Assembly (NCBI GenBank): GCA_905178155.1
Contig: CAJINV010000001.1
Location: 2,073,904-2,137,903 of the forward strand
DNA from: Amoebophrya sp. A120
Lineage: Eukaryota > Sar > Dinophyceae > Syndiniales > Amoebophryaceae
DNA: 64,000 nucleotides
Reading direction: 5' to 3'
Shown here: piece after piece, positions 48,566 to 60,668 of the stretch
Layout of the letters: each line of letters starts with the position of its first letter
Numbering within the stretch: the first letter of the stretch is position 1
The notes under the pieces: model-generated
What the model was told of the DNA's origin: nothing
The model's input: the letters and a program-made list of their open reading frames with translations, nothing else
Databases searched by the model: none
Translations under genes and position numbers: made by a program

Positions 48566-49350
48566 ATACGTAATTCATGCTCCGTTCTACTTTGATTTAT
48601 CATGATTATAATTTTTTCCGACGACACGACACCATCTAAGTATCGCCATCGCCATCCAAACCGATCTCAAATAAATACCTCTTTGTTTCGCTTTTTGGTG
48701 CTGACGACCGATCAAAATTTTTCCGGATCTGGGAATTTCGAATCGTGGATCGATTGACCATCGGGAGAAGTCTTCTGACCCCCAGCACCATGGTGAAAGT
48801 AGAATCGGGCGTAGGAGCCGACGACAGAAAAATCTTTAAGTACACTCAATACTAAAAAGGCGTGGTGGAACAAATGCTTGCAATGCTGGTACGTACTATG
48901 TGCCGCGGATTATTTCCGCTGCTGTTGACTTGGGCCGGCGCCAGATTGAGCCGCCGCTTGTACTTCGACAGAACATCATATACTTGGCTTAGCCTTGGGG
49001 GTTGAAAATCCAAAGAAATTGAATTTATTCGTACTGCATTTGAACTTGTGATTTTTGTGGTGCTATCTAGGTCTACGATGTGAGGAGAAACAAATTACAC
49101 GCCGGGGCTTCTGAAAAAGAACTTGAGAAAAGGAACATAGGAAACTACTAGAAGAGCCTCAAAGGTATCTTCTGTCAATGAAGGGGTTACTTTCGATTAA
49201 ACAGATCTGTGAATATTTTGTTGGTCAAAATCAAAGGGCAAAAAGGAAGCGCCCTCACTTAGATATAAGCTCTTCCTCTGTGGAGTGATAGAGACATGGG
49301 AAATAAACCAGGTATGTGCTTTGTTTATTTGTCTTGTTCCACTAATAATA

Positions 49351-49493
49351 CTACAACTTTCTAATTATAACCCAACGGGAAAGTCCGTGGTCTCCGAAGC
49401 CGAAAAATAAGCACGCTTAGGCTTAGGAGTCTACAAACTTACTACTGCTGGCGTTTGGGTTTGGCTGGGGATACCAGCCCCGGAACAAAATCG
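49351..49493. repeat. Dispersed 140-bp repeat, copy 2
   Basis: Near-identical to 40119-40255. Differences are mainly a short insertion (GTTTGGGT against CCTTT) and scattered substitutions. The hairpin GGCTGG GGATA CCAGCC is fully conserved. Confidence 0.85.
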
Positions 49494-49795
49494 AAATCGA
49501 TAGTATCAGCATCCTTCGCAACACTTGCAGGGACACTACATCAAGCACAAGCGCTGCGTCATAGTACTCTTTTACTCATAATCAAAAACTACTGTACGTC
49601 TAGCTCAATGTCGTCGTCTCGGTCTGCTCGGACTCGGTGGGTGATTCTGAATCACAAGCCCGAGTGATCAAAAGTCGGCAGATCAAGTTGTAGCAGCAAG
49701 AAAAAGGACAATGAGCTAGCAGACAGAGTTCTGATGAAAGAAAAGTTTTTGATGAGCGCCGCACTAGCTTCTTTGACTTTGATCAAAGAATACTT

Positions 49796-50608
49796 CTAGA
49801 TGGCAACGTCGATCGATGTGTCGTCAATGGATTCAAGCAGGGACGTTTCCCGGTCGTCGTCCTCCTTCGACGGTTCCGGTTCGCGCTTATCAAGTGTAAA
49901 AATGTCTGGGTCTGGAAGAATGCGCGATTTGTCATGCTGCTTTTCCATGACCCATAAGGTCTGGAATGCCGGAGCTCGCATGACAGATTCTGCGAGACCT
50001 TTGCAATGCCTATCCTGCATGAGAAACTACCTCCCGACTTGGTCAAAATTGGGCGACTTTTGGTAATCACGCAACACAGATTTTTGCATGCTGCAGATTT
50101 AGCATGACAAGTTGCAATCTTCCAGACCCAGACATGTTTACATTTGATAGCGCTCCCCCTCCTGCAACTTCGCTTGCGCGCTTTGCGCCAGCGCCGTGGC
50201 AGCCGCGAGGTCTGCAGAAGTAGCTGGTGGTGTTCCTGCGGCGCGCTCAGCAGCGTTCATTTTGTCGGTTGTGGTGACAGAAGCTGCTCCTGTCGCAGCT
50301 GCAGCGGCGTCCAGGACGACCGGCGCGCCGGTCCCAGTCAACGCCTTCTCCTCTGCGTCGCCCGTGGCTCCGACCAGGTAGGAAAAGAAGCTGACCATTT
50401 TTTCACCGATGAAGCTCAGCCGGGGCTTGTTGTTGTCTTCGCGGCCCCGGTTCGCGCGGCCCAGAGCGCTGCCGCGGAACCGGGGTCTCTTGCCCACTGT
50501 TCCGGACACGGTGGCGGGCCGCCCGATGAAGCCTTTGGTCGATCCCACACACATCAGAGCGAGGACCATCAGCGTGATCGCGCTCGGACTCCGGACGAGA
50601 ACAACCAT
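49796..50608 (-). CDS. Small secreted or organelle-targeted protein, 181 aa
   Basis: ATG 50608. Exons are 50608-50150 and 49882-49796, 546 bases once one duplication copy is removed. Residues 1-25 (VVLVRSP, then ITLMVLALMCVGS) look like a signal peptide. They are followed by GFIGRP and a basic stretch rich in Arg and Ser or hydroxy residues. A signal peptide, then Phe, then a basic transit-like region resembles the bipartite plastid presequence of algae with secondary or tertiary plastids, but this is inference from one protein. The remaining 120 residues are Ala/Thr-rich with an acidic C-terminus (EPEPSKEDDD) and no recognised domain. Intron 1 is a family 2 introner. Function unknown. Confidence 0.7.
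49888..50149. mobile_element. Introner, family 2 (small presequence gene)
   Basis: A 262-bp element, TATCAAGTGTAAAAATGTC ... GACATGTTTACATTTGATA. The inner TIR is TGGGTCTGGAAG, with perfect GCGCT duplications at 49883-49887 and 50150-50154. Removal joins LQEGER to EPEPSK in frame. Confidence 0.93.
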
Positions 50609-51942
50609 TTTTGTTTTTGATATAACCGACGGTGGTGATCTGCTTGAAAGATTGTTGCTTCAGATTTCTCGGTCGGAATAAAACAGTTTACGAGTAGTTT
50701 CTGAAAAACTACTAAGTACTTTGTAATTGTAGTGCTAGTGCTGTGCTTCGACTTGACTTTCAGTTGTGCGCAAAACTTTTCTACTGCAGCAAATTTGTAG
50801 TTGAGTCGTAGTGATTGTTGGCCTAAAAAAGGAGCGTTTTTTGGGGCAAGTATCTAGTTAGAATTGTGGAGCTGGTTTTGAATTTGATGTCGGTTTACAT
50901 TCAGAAAAAACGGAAATTGGCACACGAATCGTTGACTTGCATACTCATGTTTAGTATTTGCGAACGAAAACGAATGAAAAGGAAAAACGACACGAGCTAA
51001 TTCGGAATATTGCATGTACGAACGACCACGAGCACGACCGAGACCATGAAAGAGGAAATAAGACACCGACTAGATTGGTAGAGAACTAGACTTCATCTAA
51101 GTTCAAATTCAGATTGAGACTGTACGACTGTACGTTGCACGGACGATGCAGGAACTTCCAAAAAGGACGAATTCACCGAAAATAGAACGTCAGACGCAAC
51201 CGATTTAAAAGGGCCTCAGGAAAAATGAACTCGAAGTCAGTACTTTGTTGAACAAGAACACAAACAAGATGCACCAATCCAAGTTCCCAGTGATTGGACC
51301 ACCACGACTGTACAGAAGAAAGCGGAAGGGGAAGCGCAAGAAAAAATCAGAAGAAGAGGAAACAAAAATCGGCAACATTATCGTGCAGCATCTACGTAAT
51401 GGTAGTGGCATGGGGAAAAGCAGCAATTACAATTAGGTTTTTTCGTCGTCAGGTACATTTTATGTCGTTTCATCGCTAGGCCGTCGGGAGTTGCTCCCAC
51501 ATTATACTTTTATAGTTTTTCAATTTAGTTCTTTGAGTTGCAGCTCCTGCGGAAGTGTAAAGAAATCAGCTCCACAGGAAGAAGAACTCATCTGTTCTAT
51601 GAATGTCACGCTAGCTGCGTTCATGATGCGCTCGCAAACGAAATCAAAAAAGGCTACAAAATCGACAGAAACGGTGGTGCAATTGTCGTGGTTATTCATT
51701 TGTATGTATAAACTGAGAAGCTGTTGGTTCTGCTTCAACAATTTGGACGCCTTAATGCTATTGTGCAACCCCAAGTGAGTTTTCGTCTATATCCATTTTT
51801 TGTCGACCACTTTATCTTCGTATCCGTAGTACGTATTGTAATTGTTCTTTTACTTTTTCCAAAATAGGCAAGAAAACCCGGAGGCGGCATCAAGTGCAAC
51901 GACTTGACCATTTCCATTCATCACCATGCTGTTCGAACTTTT
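50609..51942. other. Intergenic region
   Basis: About 1.3 kb between two minus-strand genes, with no supported gene. Confidence 0.4.
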
Positions 51943-54900
51943 TCACCGCGAAGGCGCACTGGGGCTCGAGTTTTTAGCAAGGAGACACCCGCTGGTTCCG
52001 GCCTGCAGAGGGAAAGGCAACCGGGAGGAGGTTGCCAAGTTTCCGAAGCTGAACGTGTTTGAGTTTTTCCGGCTGTCCCGGCCGAACCCGAACCGCGGGG
52101 TTGGAATCGGCGACGGCACGGCGCTGGAGTGAGGTGGCCCACGCGTCGGAAAAAGGAAACTCGTCGCACTCAGGGCTGCGGTCTGTTGCGCCGCCGGCTG
52201 CAACAGCTGTCGGGGCGTCGTCAAAAGCTGCGCAGGGGTCGCGCTACCGGAAGAAATTTTGCTGGTGCCCGATGGCAAAGAACACGACACAGCAGAGGGA
52301 GGACGCTGCACCTCAGCTTCTTGGTGTTCTTGCTGTTGACTGGTCGTGCTCGTCGTGACCACAGGAATTACAGGGGCGCTGGTCAAACTACTCTGTTTCA
52401 TTTCTCCTTGTTCCGGCCGTGGCGGCTGTTGTTCCCGGGGCGACCACAATGGGCGCAGCCCGGCGTGCGCAGCGGGTGCTGGAATTTTGGGCTCCTGAAG
52501 TGTGGGCGTGACAAATTTAGTTTTATTACCCGTCTTCAATTCATGAGATTGATCCGCGGCTGGTGGAATTACAACTCCGATCGTGCCAGCATCCAATTTA
52601 TTTCCAGCATGATTCATCTGATGAACAAACGACCCTGCTGCGAGCATTGAGCTTTTGCTTCTCAGAGCCGCCGAAGCAGAAAGAGAAGGGGATGGTTGTA
52701 ACAATCTCCTGCGAGACGTGCTACTGGTACTAGCAGACTCTACTTCTAGCTGAAGTTGATGCTGCATGCTCTTAGGCTGGACGCTGGCCGACCGCAATTG
52801 CGGCCCTTCTAGGCGGGTAGTCGTTACTCCCATCATCTTCCTTTCCCGTTCGAGCGAGCCGTTTCGTCGGTCAGAAAATTGGAACCCGGTGGTAATCCCG
52901 CCGGGTCGCAAAAAGCGACTCGCGGAGCGCCCGCGCCCGAGAATGGTCGTCTGCTGATTTATTTTTTCTGCCGTCACTCCTGCCGGCGCAAAGCACCCTT
53001 CTATTTTTCCATGGTGCAGCACATCACGTTGCATCTGGAAATCTTCGAAATGGTTATCACACAGTGCGTTCCCGTCTCCCACGGTTGTTCTGGCGTACGC
53101 TTGCTGACCAATGACTTCATTATCAATTCCCGAAGGAGAAGCAGCAGCAGCTGTTGCAACTGGAACAGGAACATTCGTACCAATCCTTTCACTGCTATTT
53201 TGCGGCGGATTTTTGACAGCATGGTGTAGTCCTTGATCGTCGTCTAAGGAATTATCGCTCGGAACGTCTACATCTTGTTCAACAAAAACTACATCAGCTG
53301 CATTCTCATCACTATTATTTCCATTTTCCCAAGTGCTGGCGTCTGCTTCCGTTTTATTCCGCGCCTGCAGCTTCACCTGCTGCCCGCCACCGTCTTTGTT
53401 CATCTCATCACGATCCCCGCCGCCCCCGATTCCCGGTGGGAACAGCGACAATTTCGGCGGTGTGAGGCCAAGCGAAAATTTGATTGAGGTTGGCGTCGGA
53501 ATCGCAACCTTGTTCTGCTCCGTTTTCGCGGCCAAAATCTGCGATGTACCCGGCAGCGGCCGCGGCGAAAGCACAACGGGACTCATACTCAACGGCGTAG
53601 TTCTCTGGCAAGCCGCACTCCGTGTGGATTGTTGTAGGCTTTGAACAATCTTCGCGGTACCATCACCACCACCACCAGAGTGATTTTTAACAAGTGTCGG
53701 GTCGTCGCTGAGACGTTGTCCACGCGCTGCACTGGGACTCGGACAAAGGCTCCTGCGCAACATCGAGGTTGAAGTTGTGACATTGCTATTGCCAGTCGGC
53801 GCCAGCCCAGTATTTTTCACACTGTTGGCCACCTTGTGCTCCGTTACGCCGCGACTCACAGGGGACGAGAATCTTGACGCACTGTTTCGCCGTGACAACG
53901 ACCCAGGCTGTAGTACTGTTCCAACTCCCATCAACGTATGCTGCAGCGGCGGCGGCGGAGCCAAAAACCGCTGTCCGCCTCCGACTACTTTGCGGATGAC
54001 TTTATTGGTGCAGCTTGTGGATGGGTTATCTCTATTTGACGACGAAGCATTGAAGGTCGTCGTTGTTGGCGCGCATCCGCGCCGGCCCAAGCTGGTGGTT
54101 GTGCCGCAGGAGCTTCCGACGGACAAAAGCCGGTGCATCCGCGGGCTTTTCGGGTGGAAAATTTCCTGCTCCTGGTGTTCTTGCTGTTGTACTGTAATGA
54201 CACCCGGAAGCTCGTGCTCGTCGGACACGACCTGAGCGTGAGCGACCGGGGCTGCAGTAGCAGTTGCTGCTGGTGCTGGCTCTTTTGCATAAGCACCCGC
54301 CCCAGGAGTTGCTGCACTTCTACTATCAGCCGGCTGCACTTCGAATCCTCGTGGCGTACGAAGTGTCACTTTCTCGTCCGGACGCGCATTCTGAAAGATC
54401 GTGTAGGGGTTCGCAACGCCGCCTCGGTGTGTTCTAGATATTCAAGAAAAAAACACCATCTTCACAATCACGTTTGCACATTTTTGCAATACAAGAAATT
54501 TTTGTCATGCGCAAAAATGCATCACTACAGTCAAGAGATATAGGCGATTGCCCTTTGTGTTTTTGCAATACAATAAAAATTTGTCACGCAAGGCAAATTT
54601 CTGATGCAAAACCTCCTAAGTGTGATTGCGATGGTGTTTTGTTCTTAGTAGAGGAGAAGCCTGTTCTAGAAGTAGCGTCTGGATCCGGGAGCGCAGGTTT
54701 GTTGCGGTAGACAGTCGAACCTGACTTAGTTTCAATGGCACGCGAATCGACACCGTCTTCCTCTGACCAACTTGACGCCGGCTGCGGGGGCTCGAATAAA
54801 ACGGTCGGCGTGTTGACAGAAAGTTGTTGCGCTTGTCCAGCATCGGTTGGGGTTGCACTAGACGTACCGGTTGTAATACAGGTCGTTACGTTCTCCTTCC

Positions 54901-57900
54901 CCGCACCACTGGACGAGATGTTGAAAGTCGATAAATCATGAGCTGTGGTGTCATTGTGCTCGACGAAACAAGATGCGCCTTCAACCGTTGAACTACTGCT
55001 CCCAGGAACAGCATGGCCACCGCAAGACCCACCTCCTCCTCCACCGGAAACCGACGTCGCACCGTCTCCACCCAGCATAGAAGTGCAACCAGTCAAGTCC
55101 ATCATGGATATCTTAGGGCATTCCGTGGACGCCGCGGAACAGGGACTGACGCTATTCATCTTCTTCCAAGAAGCCCCGCCGGAGCTGGCGTTTCGGTGAA
55201 CGGTGGTGGTCACGGCCGCGTAGGTGCAGTCATTTACAACTTCGGGCGTTTTGCTCGTCGTAGCGTGGATGTTGTCAAGGTCTTCTACGTGTTCCTCGTA
55301 CACGGCTTTCTTGTTGACATCTTGATCCCAGAATGGCATTTTCGACTGAAGATTTTGTTTGGATACAGCCAAATCTGGTGCTGAAGCCGGCGTACTGGTT
55401 CTTGACGTCAACAACAGATGGCCCAAATTCAGTTTCGGAACCGCGCTTGCAGAAAAAGCGTAGGGAGGGGTCACACTGTCTGTGTTCGCCTTGTAGTTCA
55501 TGACTTTGATTTCTTCCTGGTTTGATAAAGATTCCGCCATCTTTCCAGCAGATGAAAATCCGCTGTTTGGACGGAAGAGAGCAGGAGCACTCGTCGTGCC
55601 CGTTTCATCATGATGTGTCGAATGGTCAACGCCCTTGTTGGTCGACGTGCACAAAGACTTCTGCGACCGCCGTGGGGGAATGACCTTCAGATTCTGCTTG
55701 CCCGAAGATAAAAGGGAATTCAAACTGTTTTTGCCGGCTGACGAGGTGGTAGCAGTAGCTGTGCTTGTAGTACTAGCGTTCTTCATCTCATGTTGCCAGC
55801 GACTCGAGTTCTTCGATAATTGTAGAGAAGCAGCATGACGGAGATGATTATAGCTCGCCTCTTTGCTTTTCTCTTGGTCATTCCGGAGATATTGCTGTTT
55901 CGTTTGTTGTTCGTGTCCGACACTATCATTAGTCACACTTTTTTGTTGTCCACCTCCAACTGCTCCTACACCCACCCTGAGTCCGTTCTTCATGTTCTTT
56001 TCCTTTTTTCCTCGAACGCGTCTCGCCTGCTGGTCTTCGGCTTCCTCATCGATAATGCCTTGCCGCTCTCCACAGGCACGCTGGTACGACGAGATGAACT
56101 GGTAGGTACCTCGAGTTGTACTACCATTGTTCTTCCCCCCAGTGACGTCGGCTGTCGAGCGCGACCGCTGCTGGCGGTTATAATTTTCTTCATGATCTCG
56201 TCTAGTACAACTCGAGGACCACGTTCGGAGGTGACCAACGGACTTACTCAACATGTCTGCTGGTGCTGCACCCCGACGGAGATGAACTTGAACCTTCTGG
56301 TTTTTTACAAACGCCGCACCAGAACAAGCCACAGGATAATCCTCGTCGTCCTCTGAAGATTCTTGACTTCCGGAATTATTGTTCTCCGAGTCGACGTCCG
56401 ATCCGCGGCCGTGCACCCCCGCATGTTGCTTGTTCGCCGGAACAACGGACGTCATTGGACGAGGCCCGCCCTCCCGAGCGTAGAAATCCTTGCCACAAGA
56501 AGCAAGAACATTCTCATGGTACACAACGTTTGAATTATCGGCATCCTCCTCGTCCTCGGAGAGGTTACTTTCCTCAGAAGATTCTTCGGAAGATTCAGAT
56601 TCATCTGTGCTGCTTACGACTACATCACTGTGACGAACGTCGTTCTTCCCCCGAACGGATGCCGATAGCAGGCGAGATTTTTGTTCCACTGCAGTGCCAG
56701 TACAACCAGGATCTACTTCGGGAAGATGCTTTTTGCTTTCAGGATCAACCTCCGCATGTTGATCATAGGGCGGAATCAGTCCCGTTCCCGTAGTACCCCT
56801 TTCCTCCTCCTCCTCGTCGCTACTGTAGTTGCATCCGTCTTCAGCATCGATGGCCTGACGAACGTGGTCTTGGCGATCTGCGGCTTCTTGCTTTGTTCGG
56901 TGTCCACCTCCCTGAACGCCAGCAGTTGCGCGTGTTAACATTTCTCGCCCAACGAAGCGAGGGGTAGCGGATTGAGGTACTAGTGGTGCCGCGTCTACAA
57001 CTTGCTCGACGCCAGTCTTCGTAGCGCTCATGCGGGAGCTCTTGCTCACCTTCTCGCTCACCACCTGCTCAGTCATTTCTATGGCTCCTGTCGCAACTGG
57101 ACTGTCGCCAGCGGAGAAGCCTCCACCTCCTTCCCCGTCTTTCTCTTCCGGAACCATCATCAACCCTCCGCCGGCACTACTGCCCAAAAGCGAACTTCCC
57201 TCCTGCATAAATAACTCGTTGCTGCTTTCCTCCGCCGCGATCTCCGATATGAACGAAGAATAACTCCGATCTTGGTCCGATTTGTTGTGTCCCGTCGTTC
57301 CAGGGGCGCCGCCGGAGGACGTACCATGTGAAGGACTGTGCCTAGTTTTCCGGCCAACCGCACCAGTGGGCGTTCTCGGGCTGGTGTCTCTGTCTCGCTG
57401 TGCAGAGTCGGAAAAGCGGCTCTGCTTCTGGTTCTGCTTCTGCTTCTGATTCGGCAGCTGCATATTACCGACCAGATTAGATTCGTTCTCCTCTGTATTC
57501 AACGTGGCTCCGCCGGTGGAAGAAGTACGTTTGTGCTTAGTGTTCGCTTTATTTTGCGCTCCTGCTCGCGCGGCAGCCGCGGCCACTTTAACTGCGCACC
57601 GATTCTTGAGCAGGCTGCTCTGCGTTTGTTCCATGTGACGCTTGATATCGCGGGACGAAGGGCCTGAATCAGAGTTCAAATACAAGAAATTGTTAGGCCC
57701 GTTTACCAAAAACGACTGCGCGCACCTCGTAGCAAACTGATACTAGATACAGCATGCAAGAGGAGCCCACAGCTCATCATGACCCACAGTGCGCAGACGA
57801 AGTAACATATTGTTTCCAGAGTAGAACCTATACGATTTTCTCCCCCGGCACCGCCACCTCGCTCTGCTCCGCCAGCCAACTGCAGGAGCGCCCTGGTCGC

Positions 57901-60668
57901 GGCTGAGTCGGGGTCACGCTGGTAACTCCGGAAGACTCGTCCACGCAGGCTAGGCTCACGCGGATCAACAGATGAGGACAGCGTCGCGCTGTCTTTTTTG
58001 GAGACGGCACTGGTTCTCACTCCGTGATGGGTCGTCGTGTACAGCATGCGCATCATATCTTGTGTCGAAGTAGAATTCGTGCAGGAGCTTGGAGTGAGGT
58101 CATTCTCAGTCTGTTCCTCTACCTGTTCCTCTACTTCGGCCATGTCGTAATTTTGTTCCGCACCAAGGTCCTCCTGGAGTTGCCTAAAAAATGTTTATCC
58201 GTTCTTGTTTCTATGATCGTATTCTTACTTTATTGATTGCTCCTGCTCGCTATTTACAAAAATGCATGTTCATGATCAAGGCGCAGCCGCAGGAGCACAA
58301 CATCGCCGTACTAAAAATCGAAATGCACCACGAAAAAATTGTCTACTTCGTCTGCATCACCGGCGCGGAGTGGCGGCGATCTTGCTCCGTCGGCACGTCA
58401 GGGTTAATATGTTCCGCTGACGAAGACGAAGGATCAAACTCATCCGCCTTCAGTTCTTTCCGCCCACGGTGTCGTGGCGGTCCTTGACGTGGCTTTGCAA
58501 TCGTTGTACTACAAATCCCAGCGTTTTTAGTCCCTTCAGCGTCGCGAACTCCAGTTGTTCGCGTGCCACTTCCTCCAACGCAAAAGTCCGTAGTCATCTT
58601 TGTCTTGTTGTCGTCGTTAAAATAATCCCCACCAGTACTACAAGAAGTTTTCAGGGAGGTGCAGATCTGCATCATTTTCAGCGTGTTCTCTTTCAGGTGG
58701 CACAGTTCCACGTGGCTGTTCTCCACTTCCGTCAAAAGTCGATTGCGTTCCTTCCGCAAAGAATGCACGACTTCCTCCTCGCTGATCCGCATGTTCAGCA
58801 GGCGTTCCAGCTCGTCTTGCTCGCGCCTGGTGGTCTCCACCAGTTCTCTGCGCAGAGCGTCAGTGTGGTCTAACATCAGACGACTTCTGGTTTTTTCATT
58901 TTCTTTCTCTCCTCCCGACGGCACGTGATCTGTGCTGCACAGTAGATTCGCGGGAGCTGCTGCTCGAGTGCTGTAAAAAATCGGAGTTCGACGAAGATTT
59001 TTCTTTTTCGAGCTTCTATCTTCAGGACTTTATTCAGTTTCACGTGATTTCAAAGATAGCCATCAATTACAAGGAAAAAATCGCAAAGAGAAACAAACAA
59101 CTGGAACTGCAGAAAATGAAAACATGGACATCTCCTGTTCGATACTCCTCATGCAGCCGCCCAGAAGTTTGATCAAAATCTTCTGTCTCGCCTCGTCCAC
59201 CCCCCCGGCTGTCCTTGATTCCATCCTGTCGCTGCCGGACTGCCTGCTCCTTGGGGCTGCTCGGGCTGCCATCGTCCATCACCATCGTGTAATTGTCCCC
59301 TGCATCAGCGATCTTCATGTCCACCTCGTTGTATTTTGCTTTGTCTTTTTCACCCTTCTGCACCTCCTCAGTTCTTTCGGCAGCAGGTTTTCTAGCAGCT
59401 ACCGCATGGTCCACCTTTTCGTGATTGGCACCTGCTGCTGCACCCGGGCCACGTGGCACGGCTGGCAGCAAGGGGCTGATCGGGTCTTCATCCTCCTCAT
59501 CCAACTCCTCCTCCCTCTTAGATCCGTCGAACTCCCGCTGGGTGGACACAGCTTTTGCTGTAGTACTCTTCTCCCGTTGGTCCCGCCCTTCTCCAGGAGA
59601 ATCTTCACCAGATTCACTTCGAGGGCGGGATGATCCCTTCGCATTGCCCGCCAAGGAATTCCGTGTAGGAGGAGCTTTACCTGTGACCACCGGCAGCACA
59701 TCGTCCGGTTGATCTTCGTCAAACACAACATCACCCTCGTCCGGATCCAACGGCTTCGGCACTGCCGCGCGTGCACAGCTTTCCCGCCGCTCGTACGATA
59801 GGGCAGAAAGGAGCTGAGGTGATGCAACACTTCCCATCTCGTCAGACGTGGTCCTCGTCGCCGGGTTTGCCTTGTTTGAAGGAGAAGCACCAGCACGACG
59901 AGCTGTTGTTTTGCCACTATTTGCACCATGGCCAACATCTTCCTCAGCAAGAACAGAAGCCGACGTCGGCCGCGGTCGTGCAAGACCTTCTACATGGTCG
60001 TTGCTCTTTACAAGGTTTTGGGCTCTCTCGTCTGAGCACTTGTTAGGACCGCCTCCCTGTTTTTTTCCATTATCGTTGTCCTCGACTCGATCAGCTTTTA
60101 CTTTATTGATCCGCTCATCCACCGTGCCGCCAATCATCGTGGTCTCGACCACACTCGTGTTTCCATTTTCGTCTAGAAACTCCACCTGCTCCTCGTAGAC
60201 AAATTGTTCATCCTCGTCTGTAGCCGGATCTGTGCTGGTACAACGACCGGGTGGCTTCATAATCTCCGAAGAACCAGTAGACAATACTCCCCCACGACCG
60301 GTAGGTACTGCTATGTCCTCTTCCTCGCGTTCATCTTCTTCTTGAGTAACATCATCGTGTGGTCGCCCTCGATTTTTCAGGTGTTGGCCAATAGGAAAAT
60401 CATCCTCGCTGTCCGAGGAGTCCAATAAGGTGGTTGAGATTCGTGGGTAGCGATATAATGGCACTCCCTGCTCCGGAATGTTGACGGGCAGCTCTCGTGT
60501 GTCGTACAGCGGCGAGGCGCTCATGATGTTCATCATTATTGCGGCAGGCACCTCTCGTTCGTCTCCAGCCTCCTCGTTATCGATATTGTTCGTGGTCCCG
60601 AACACAGTTTGCGAGTGCGGTGCACTGGAAAACTCCGCATCGTCCGTCCTCGTGGGTGTCGTCGCCAT
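51943..60668 (-). CDS. Giant low-complexity protein, 2697 aa
   Basis: ATG 60668 (MATTPTRTDDAEF). Proposed exons: 60668-59146, 58970-58347, 58183-57726, 57663-54662 and 54429-51943, totalling 8094 bases in one frame. Introns have GT donors (GTATCG, GTAGAC, GTGCGC) and AG acceptors, except the last, which is an inverted-repeat element. Exon 1 is acidic and Ser/Thr-rich (DSSDSEDDFP). Exon 2 encodes a likely coiled coil (LRRELVETTRREQDEL through LLTEVENSHVELCHL). Exon 3 has one hydrophobic segment (ICYFVCALWVMMSCGLLL). Exons 4 and 5 are long Ser/Gly/Asn/Gln-rich disordered stretches. The best-folded-looking motif is at the exon 4-5 join (GGVANPYTIFQNARPDEKV). I recognise no family. A membrane-tethered scaffold is possible (inference). 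Exons 1-3 could also belong to a separate gene. Confidence 0.6.
54439..54661. mobile_element. Introner-like element in the giant gene
   Basis: TATTCAAGAAAAAAACACCAT is inverted against GATGGTGTTTTGTTCTTAGTA. A 9-bp direct repeat, TGTTCTAGA, lies at 54430-54438 and 54662-54670. Internal TTTGTCATGC and AATTTGTCACGC cores are present. Two alternative excisions, 18 bases apart, both keep the frame, so the exact ends are uncertain. Confidence 0.7.

Larger units (their letters stand above)
47876..49795. other. Intergenic region
   Basis: About 1.9 kb. Contains a degenerate two-unit tandem repeat (48378-48565) and copy 2 of the 140-bp dispersed repeat (49351-49493). No gene supported. Confidence 0.45.
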
